From Nematostella vectensis (taxonomy: Eukaryota; Cnidaria; Anthozoa; Actiniaria; Edwardsiidae), in NCBI RefSeq assembly GCF_932526225.1, contig NC_064035.1, positions 11,397,296 through 11,457,295 on the forward strand: 60,000 nt of DNA, read 5' to 3'. Numbering within the stretch: the first letter of the stretch is position 1; each line of letters begins with the position of its first letter. The notes below the pieces were generated by a model. It searched no databases. It was not told where the DNA came from and worked only from the letters and a program-made list of their open reading frames with translations. Shown one piece after another: positions 45,601-54,600 of the stretch. A program made the translations under genes and the position numbers.

Positions 45601-48600
45601 AACCTCTGTTTCCTTTAGGCGGCCAATTAGTATAAGGGTAAAACCTCTGTTTCCTCTTGGCGGCCAATTAGTAAGGGTTAAACCTCTGCTTCCTCTAGGC
45701 GGCCAATTAGTAAGGGTTAAACCTCTGTTTCCTCTAGGCGGCCAATTAGTAAGGGTTAAACCTCTGCTCCCTCTAGGCGGCCAATTAGTAAGGGTTAAAC
45801 CTCTGTTTCCTCTAGGCGGCCAATTAGTATAAGGGTAAAACCTGTGTTTCCTCTAGGTGGCCAATTAGTAAGGGTTAAACCTCTGCTTCCTCTAGGCGGA
45901 CAATTAGTAAGGGTTAAACCTCTGCTTCCTCTAGGCGGCCAATTAGTAAGGGTTAAACCTCTGTTTCCTCTAGGCGGCCAATTAGTAAGGGTTAAACCTC
46001 TGTTTCCTCTAGGCGGCCAATTAGTAAGGGTTAAACCTCTGCTTCCTCTAGGCGGCCAATTCGTAAGGGTTAAACCTCTGTTTCCTCTAGGCGGCCAAGT
46101 AGTCAGGGTTAACCTTTCCTCTAGGCGGCCAATTAGTAAGGGTTAACCTCTGTTTCCTCTAGGCGGCCAATTAGTAAGGGTTAAACCTCTGCTTCCTCTA
46201 GGCGGCCAAGTAGTAAGGGTTAACCTCTGTTTCCTCTTGGCGGCCAATTAGTAAGGGTTAAACCTCTGCTTCCTCTAGGCGGCCAATTCGTAAGGGTTAA
46301 ACCTCTGTTTCCTCTTGGCGGCCAATTTGTAAGGGTTAAACCTCTGTTTCCTCTAGGTGGCAAATTAGTAAGGGTTAAACCTCTGTTTCCTCTTGGCGGG
46401 CAATTTGTAAGGGTTAAACCTCTGTTTCCTCTAGGCGGCCAATTAGTAAGGGTTAAACCTCTGCTTCCTCTAGGCGGCCAATTAGTAAGGGTTTAACCTC
46501 TGTTTCTTCTGGGCGGCCAACTAGTAAGGGTTAAACTTCTGCTTTTTCTAGGCGGCCAATTAGTAAGGGTTAAACCTCTGTTTCCTCTAGGCGGCCAATT
46601 AGTAAGGGTTAAACCTCTGTTTCCTCTAGGCAGCCAACTAGTAAGGGTTAAACCTCTGTTTACTCTTGGCGGCCAATTAGTAAGGGTTACACCTCTGTTT
46701 CCTCTAGGCGGCCAATTAGTATAAGGGTTAAACCTCTGTTTCTTCTAGGCGGCCAATTAGTTGGGTTAAACCTCTGCTTCCTCTTGGCGGCCAATTAGTA
46801 AGGGTTAAACCTCTGCTCCCTCTAGGCGGCCAATTAGTAAGGGTTAAACCTCTGTTTCCTCTAGGCGGCTAATTAGTATAAGGGTTAAACCTCTGTTTCC
46901 TCTAGGCGGCCAATTAGTAAGGGTTAAACCTCTGTTTCCTCTAGGCGGCCAATTAGTAAGGGTTAAACCTCTGCTCCCTCTAGGCGGCCAATTAGTAAGG
47001 GTTAAACCTCTGTTTCCTCTAGGCGGCCAATTAGTAAGGGTTAAACTTCTGTTTCCTCTAGGCGGCCAATTAGTATAAGGGTTAAACCTCTGTTTCCTCT
47101 TGGCGGCCAATTAGTAAGGGTTAAACCTCTGCTTCCTCTAGGCGGTCAATTAGTAAGGGTTAAACCTCTGCTTCCTCTAGGCGGCCAATTAGTAAGGGTT
47201 AAACCTCTGCTCCCTCTAGGTGGCCAATTAGTAAGGGTTAAACCTCTGTTTCCTCTAGGCGGCCAATTAGTAAGGGTTAAACCTCTGCTTCCTCTAGGCG
47301 GCCAAGTAGTAAGGGTTAACCTCTGTTTCCTCTTGGCGGCCAATTAGTAAGGGTTAAACCTCTGCTTCCTCTAGGCGGCCAATTCGTAAGGGTTAAACCT
47401 CTGTTTCCTCTAGGCGGCCAATTAGTAAGGGTTAAACCTCTGCTCCCTCTAGGCGGCCAATTAGTAAGGGTTAAACCTCTGTTTCCTCTTGGCGGGCAAT
47501 TTGTAAGGGTTAAACCTCTGTTTCCTCTAGGCGGCCAATTAGTATAAGGGTTAAACCTCTGTTTCCTCTTGGCGGCCAATTAGTAAGGGTTAAACCTCTG
47601 TTTCTTCTAGGCGGCCAACTAGTAAGGGTTAAACTTCTGCTTTTTCTAGGCGGCCAATTAGTAAGGGTTAAACCTCTGTTTCCTCTAGGCGGCCAATTAG
47701 TAAGGGTTAAACCTCTGTTTCCTCTAGGCGGCCAACTAGTAAGGGTTAAACCTCTGTTTCCTCTTGGCGGCCAATTAGTAAGGGTTACACCTCTGTTTCC
47801 TCTAGGCGGCCAATTAGTATAAGGGTTAAACCTCTGTTTCTTCTAGGCGGCCAATTAGTTGGGTTCAACCTCTGCTTCCTCTTGGCGGCCAATTAGTAAG
47901 GGTTAAACCTCTGCTTCCTCTAGGCGGCCAATTAGTAAGGGTTAAACCTCTGTTTCCTCTAGGCGGCCAATTAGTATAAGGGTTAAACCTCTGTTTCCTC
48001 TAGGCGGCCAATTAGTAAGGGTTAAACCTCTGTTTCCTCTAGGCGGCCAATTAGTAAGGGTTAAACCTCTGCTCCCTCTAGGCGGCCAATTAGTAAGGGT
48101 TAAACCTCTGTTTCCTCTAGGCGGCCAATTAGTAAGGGTTAAACTTCTGTTTCCTCTAGGCGGCCAATTAGTATAAGGGTTAAACCTCTGTTTCCTCTTG
48201 GCGGCCAATTAGTAAGGGTTAAACCTCTGCTTCCTCTAGGCGGCCAATTAGTATAAGGGTTAAACCTCTGCTCCCTCTAGGTGGCCAATTAGTAAGGGTT
48301 AAACCTCTGTTTCCTCTAGGTGGCCAATTAGTAAGGGTTAAACCTCTGTTTCCTCTAGGTGGCCAATTAGTAAATGTTAAACCTTTGTTTCCTCTAGGTG
48401 GCCAATTAGTAAGAGTTAAACCTCTGTTTCCTCTAGGCGGCCAATTAGTAAGGGTTAAACCTCTGCTTCCTCTCTAGGCGGCCAATTAGTATAAGGGTTA
48501 AACCTCTGCTCCCTCTAGGTGGCCAATTAGTAAGGGTTAAACCTCTGTTTCCTCTAGGTGGCCAATTAGTAAGGGTTAAACCTCTGTTTCCTCTAGGTGG

Positions 48601-51600
48601 CCAATTAGTAAGGGTTAAACCCCTGTTTCCTCTAGGTGGCCAATTAGTAAGGGTTAAACCTCTGCTCCCTCTAGGCGGCCAATTAGTAAGGGTTAAACCT
48701 CTGCTTCCTCTAGGCGGCCAAGTAGTAAGTGTTAAACCTCTGCTTCCCCTAGGTGGCCAATTAGTTAGGTTAAACCTCTGTTTCCTCTTGGCGGCCAAGT
48801 AGTAAGAGTTAAACCTCTGCTCCCTCTAGGCGGCCAATTAGTAATGGTTACACCTCTGTTTCTTCTAGGCGGCCAATTAGTAAGGGTTAAACCTCTGTTT
48901 CCTCTAGGCGGCCAATTAGTAAGGGTTAAACCTCTGTTTCCTCTAGGCGGCCAAGTAGTAAGGGTTAACCTTTCCTCTAGGCGGCCAATTAGTAAGGGTT
49001 AACCTCTGTTTCCTCTAGGCGGCCAATTAGTAAGGGTTAAACCTCTGCTTCCTCTAGGCGGCCAAGTAGTAAGGGTTAACCTCTGTTTCCTCTTGGCGGC
49101 CAATTAGTAAGGGTTAAACCTCTGCTTCCTCTAGGCGGCCAATTCGTAAGGGTTAAACCTCTGTTTCCTCTTGGCGGCCAATTTGTAAGGGTTAAACCTC
49201 TGTTTCCTTTAGGTGGCCAATTAGTAAGGGTTAAACCTCTGTTTCCTCTTGGCGGGCAATTTGTAAGGGTTAAACCTCTGTTTCCTCTAGGCGGCCAATT
49301 AGTAAGGGTTAAACCTGTGCTTCCTCTAGGCGGCCAATTAGTAAGTGTTAAACCTCTGTTTCTTCTAGGCGGCCAACTAGTAAGGGTTAAACTTCTGCTT
49401 TTTCTAGGCGGCCAATTAGTAAGGGTTAAACCTCTGTTTCCTCTAGGCGGCCAATTAGTAAGGGTTAAACCTCTGTTTCCTCTAGGCGGCCAACTAGTAA
49501 GGGTTAAACCTCTGTTTCCTCTTGGCGGCCAATTAGTAAGGGTTACACCTCTGTTTCCTCTAGGCGGCCAATTAGTATAAGGGTTAAACCTCTGTTTCTT
49601 CTAGGCGGCCAATTAGTTGGGTTAAACCTCTGCTTCCTCTTGGCGGCCAATTAGTAAGGGTTAAACCTCTGCTCCCTCTAGGCGGCCAATTAGTAAGGGT
49701 TAAACCTCTGTTTCCTCTAGGCGGCCAATTAGTATAAGGGTTAAACCTCTGTTTCCTCTAGGCGGCCAATTAGTAAGGGTTAAACCTCTGTTTCCTCTAG
49801 GCGGCCAATTAGTAAGGGTTAAACCTCTGCTCCCTCTAGGCGGCCAATTAGTAAGGGTTAAACCTCTGTTTCCTCTAGGCGGCCAATTAGTAAGGGTTAA
49901 ACTTCTGTTTCCTCTAGGCGGCCAATTAGTATAAGGGTTAAACCTCTGTTTCCTCTTGGCGGCCAATTAGTAAGGGTTAAACCTCTGCTTCATCTAGGCG
50001 GTCAATTAGTAAGGGTTAAACCTCTGTTTCCTCTAGGTGGCCAATTAGTAAAGGTTAAACCTCTGTTTCCTCTAGGTGGCCAATTAGTAAGAGTTAAACC
50101 TCTGTTTCCTCTAGGCGGCCAATTAGTAAGGGTTAAACCTCTGCTTCCTCTAGGCGGCCAATTAGTAAGGGTTTAACCTCTGCTCCCTCTAGGTGGCCAA
50201 TTAGTAAGGGTTAAACCTCTGTTTCCTCTAGGCGGCCAATTAGTAAGGGTTAAACCTCTGCTTCCTCTAGGCGGCCAAGTAGTAAGGGTTAACCTCTGTT
50301 TCCTCTTGGCGGCCAATTAGTAAGGGTTAAACCTCTGCTTCCTCTAGGCGGCCAATTCGTAAGGGTTAAACCTCTGTTTCCTCTTGGCGGCCAATTTGTA
50401 AGGGTTAAACCTCTGTTTCCTCTAGGTGGCCAATTAGTTAGGGTTAAACCTCTGTTTCCTCTTGGCGGGCAATTTGTAAGGGTTAAACCTCTGTTTCCTC
50501 TAGGCGGCCAATTAGTAAGGGTTAAACCTCTGCTTCCTCTAGGCGGCCAATTAGTAAGGGTTAAACCTCTGTTTCTTCTAGGCGGCCAACTAGTAAGGGT
50601 TAAACCTCTGTTTCCTCTTGGCGGCCAATTAGTAAGGGTTACACCTCTGTTTCCTCTAGGCGGCCAATTAGTATAAGGGTTAAACCTCTGTTTCTTTTAG
50701 GCGGCCAATTAGTTGGGTTAAACCTCTGCTTCCTCTTGGCGGCCAATTAGTAAGGGTTAAACCTCTGCTCACTCTAGGCGGCCAATTAGTAAGGGTTAAA
50801 CCTCTGTTTCGTCTAGGCGGCCAATTAGTATAAGGGTTCAACCTCTGTTTCCTCTAAGCGGCCAATTAGTAAGGGTTAAACCTCTGTTTCCTCTAGGCGG
50901 CCAATTAGTAAGGGTTAAACCTCTGCTTTTTCTAGGCGGCCAATTAGTAAGGGTTAAACCTCTGTTTCCTCTAGGCGGCCAATTAGTAAGGGTTAAACTT
51001 CTGTTTCCTCTAGGCGGCCAATTAGTAAGGGTTAAACCTCTGTTTCCTCTAGGTGGCCAATTAGTAAGGGTTAAACCTCTGTTTCCTCTAGGTGGCCAAT
51101 TAGTAAGGGTTAAACCTCTGTTTCCTCTAGGTGGCCAATTAGTAAGGGTTAAACCTCTGCTCCCTCTAGGCGGCCAATTAGTAAGGGTTAAACCTCTGCT
51201 TCCTCTAGGCGGCCAAGTAGTAAGTGTTAAACCTCTGCTTCCTCTAGGTGGCCAATTAGTTAGGTTAAACCTCTGTTTCCTTTTGGCGGCCAAGTAGTAA
51301 GAGTTAAACCTCTGCTCCCTCTAGGTGGCCAATTAGTAAGGGTTAAACCTCTGCTTCCTCTAGGCGGCCAATTAGTAAGGGTTAAACCTCTGCTTCCTCT
51401 AGGTGGCCAATTAGTTAGGTTAAACCTCTGTTTCCTCTAGGTGGCCAATTAGTAAGGGTTAAACCTCTGTTTCCTCTAGGTGGCCAATTAGTAAGGGTTA
51501 AACCTCTGTTTCCTCTAGGCGGCCAATTAGTAATGGTTACACCTCTGTTTCCTCTAGGCGGCCAATTAGTAAGGGTTAAACCTCTGTTTCCTCTTGGCGG

Positions 51601-54600
51601 CCAATTAGTAAGGGTTAAACCTCTGTTTCCTCTAGGCGGCCAAGTAGTAAGGGTTAACCTTTCCTCTAGGCGGCCAATTAGTAAGGGTTAACCTCTGTTT
51701 CCTCTAGGCGGCCAATTAGTAAGGGTTAAACCTCTGCTTCCTCTAGGCGGCCAAGTAGTAAGGGTTAAACCTCTGTTTCCTCTAGGTGGCCAATTAGTAA
51801 GGGTTAAACCTCTGTTTCCTCTAGGCGGCCAATTAGTAAGGGTTAAACCTCTGCTTCCTCTAGGCGGCCAATTAGTAAGGGTTAAACCTCTGTTTCCTCT
51901 AGGTGGCCAATTAGTAAGGGTTAAACCTCTGTTTCCTCTAGGCGGCCAATTAGTAAGGGTTAAACCTCTGCTTCCTCTAGGCGGCCAATTAGTAAGGGTT
52001 AACCTCTGCTTCCTCTTGGCGGTCAATTAGTAATGGTTACACCTCTGTTTCCTCTAGGCGGCCAATTAGTACAGAGTTAAACCTCTGCTCCCTCTAGGCG
52101 GCCAATTAGTAAGGGTTAAACCTCTGTTTCCTCTAGGCGGCCAATTAGTAAGGGTTAAACCTCTGTTCCCTCTTGGCGGCCAATTAGTAATGGTTACACC
52201 TCTGTTTCCTCTAGGCGGCCAATTAGTATAGAGTTAAACCTCTGCTCCCTCTAGGCAGCCAATTAGTAAGGGTTAAACCTCTGTTTCCTCTAGGCGGCCA
52301 ATTAGTAAGGGTTAAACCTCTGCTCCCTTTAGGCGGCTAATTAACAATGGTTACACCTCTGTTTCCTCTAGGCGGCCAATTAGTAAGGGTTAAACCTCTG
52401 TTTCCTCTAGGCGGCCAATTAGTAAGGGTTTAACCTCTGTTTCCTCTAGGCGGCCAAGTAGTAAGGGTTAACCTTTCCTCTAGGCGGCCAATTAGTAAGG
52501 GTTAACCTATGTTTCCTCTAGGCGGCCAATTAGTAAGGGTTAAACCTCTGTTTCCTCTAGGTGGCCAATTAGTAAGGGTTAAACCTCTGCTCCCTCTAGG
52601 CGGCCAATTAGTAAGGGTTAAACCCTTGCTTCCTCTAGGCGGCCAAGTAGTAAGTGTTAAACCTCTGCTTCCTCTAGGTGGCCAATTAGTTAGGTTAAAC
52701 CTCTGTTTCCTCTTGGCGGCCAAGTAGTAAGAGTTAAACCTCTGCTCCCTCTAGGCGGCCAATTAGTAATGGTTACACCTCTGTTTCCTCTAGGCGGCCA
52801 ATTAGTAAGGGTTAAACCTCTGTTTCCTCTAGGCGGCCAATTAGTAAGGGTTAAACCTCTGTTTCCTCTAGGCGGCCAAGTAGTAAGGGTTAACCTTTCC
52901 TCTAGGCGGCCAATTAGTAAGGGTTAACCTCTGTTTCCTCTAGGCGGCCAATTAGTAAGGGTTAAACCTCTGCTTCCTCTAAGCGGCCAAGTAGTAAGGG
53001 TTAAACCTCTGTTTCCTCTAGGTGGCCAATTAGTAAGGGTTAAACCTCTGTTTCCTCTAGGCGGCCAATTAGTAAGGGTTAAACCTCTGCTTCCTCTAGG
53101 CGGCCAATTAGTAAGGGTTAAACCTCTGTTTCCTCTAGGTGGCCAATTAGTAAGGGTTAAACCTCTGTTTCCTCTAGGCGGCCAATTAGTAAGGGTTAAA
53201 CCTCTGCTTCCTCTAGGCGGCCAATTAGTAAGGGTTAACCTCTGCTTCCTCTTGGCGGCCAATTAGTAATGGTTACACCTCTGTTTCCTCTAGGCGGCCA
53301 ATTAGTACAGAGTTAAACCTCTGCTCCCTCTAGGCGGCCAATTAGTAAGGGTTAAACCTCTGTTTCCTCTAGGCGGCCAATTAGTAAGGGTTAAACCTCT
53401 GTTTCCTCTTGGCGGCCAATTAGTAATGGTTACACCTCTGTTTCCTCTAGGCGGCCAATTAGTATAGAGTTAAACCTCTGCTCCCTCTAGGCGGCCAATT
53501 AGTAAGGGTTAAACCTCTGTTTCCTCTAGGCGGCCAATTAGTAAGGGTTAAACCTCTGCTCCCTCTAGGCGGCCAATTAACAATGGTTACACCTCTGTTT
53601 CCTCTAGGCGGCCAATTAGTAAGGGTTAAACCTCTGTTTCCTCTAGGCGGCCAATTAGTAAGGGTTAAACCTCTGTTTCCTCTAGGCGGCCAAGTAGTAA
53701 GGGTTAACCTTTCCTCTAGGCGGCCAATTAGTAAGGGTTAACCTATGTTTCCTCTAGGCGGCCAATTAGTAAGGGTTAAACCTCTGCTTCCTCTAGGCGG
53801 CCAATTAGTAAGGGTTAAACCTCTGTTTCCTCTAGGTGGCCAATTAGTAAGGGTTAAACCTCTGTTTCCTCTAGGCGGCCAATTAGTAAGGGTTAACCTC
53901 TGTTTCCTCTTGGCGGCCAATTAGTAAGGGTTAACCTCTGTTTCCTCTTGGCGGCCAATTAGTAAGGGTTAAACCTCTGTTTCCTCTTGGCGGGCAATTT
54001 GTAAGTGTTAAACCTCTGTTTCCTCTAGGCGGCCAATTAGTAAGGATTAAACCTCTGTTTCCTCTAGGCGGCCAATTAGTAAGGGTTAACCTCTGTTTCC
54101 TCTTGGCGGCCAATTAGTAAGGGTTAACCTCTCTTTCCTCTTGGCGGCCAATTAGTAAGGGTTAAACCTCTGTTTCCTCTTGGCGGGCAATTTGTAAGGG
54201 TTAAACCTCTGTTTCCTCTAGGCGGCCAATTAGTAAGGATTAAACCTCTGTTTCCTCTAGGCGGCCAATTAGTATAAGGGTTAAACCTCTGTTTCCTCCT
54301 GGCTGCCAATTAGTAAGGGTTAATCCTCTGCTTCCTCTAGGCGGCCAAGTAGTAAGGGTTAACCTCTGTTTCCTCTTGGCGGCCAATTAGTAAGGGTTAA
54401 ACCTCTGCTTCCTCTAGGCAGCCAATTCGTAAGGGTTAAACCTCTGTTTCCTCTTGGCGGCCAATTTGTAAGGGTTAAACCTCTGTTTCCTCTAGGTGGC
54501 CAATTAGTAAGGGTTAAACCTCTGTTTCCTCTTGGCGGGCAATTTGTAAGGGTTAAACCTCTGTTTCCTGTAGGCGGCCAATTAGTAAGGGTTAATCCTC

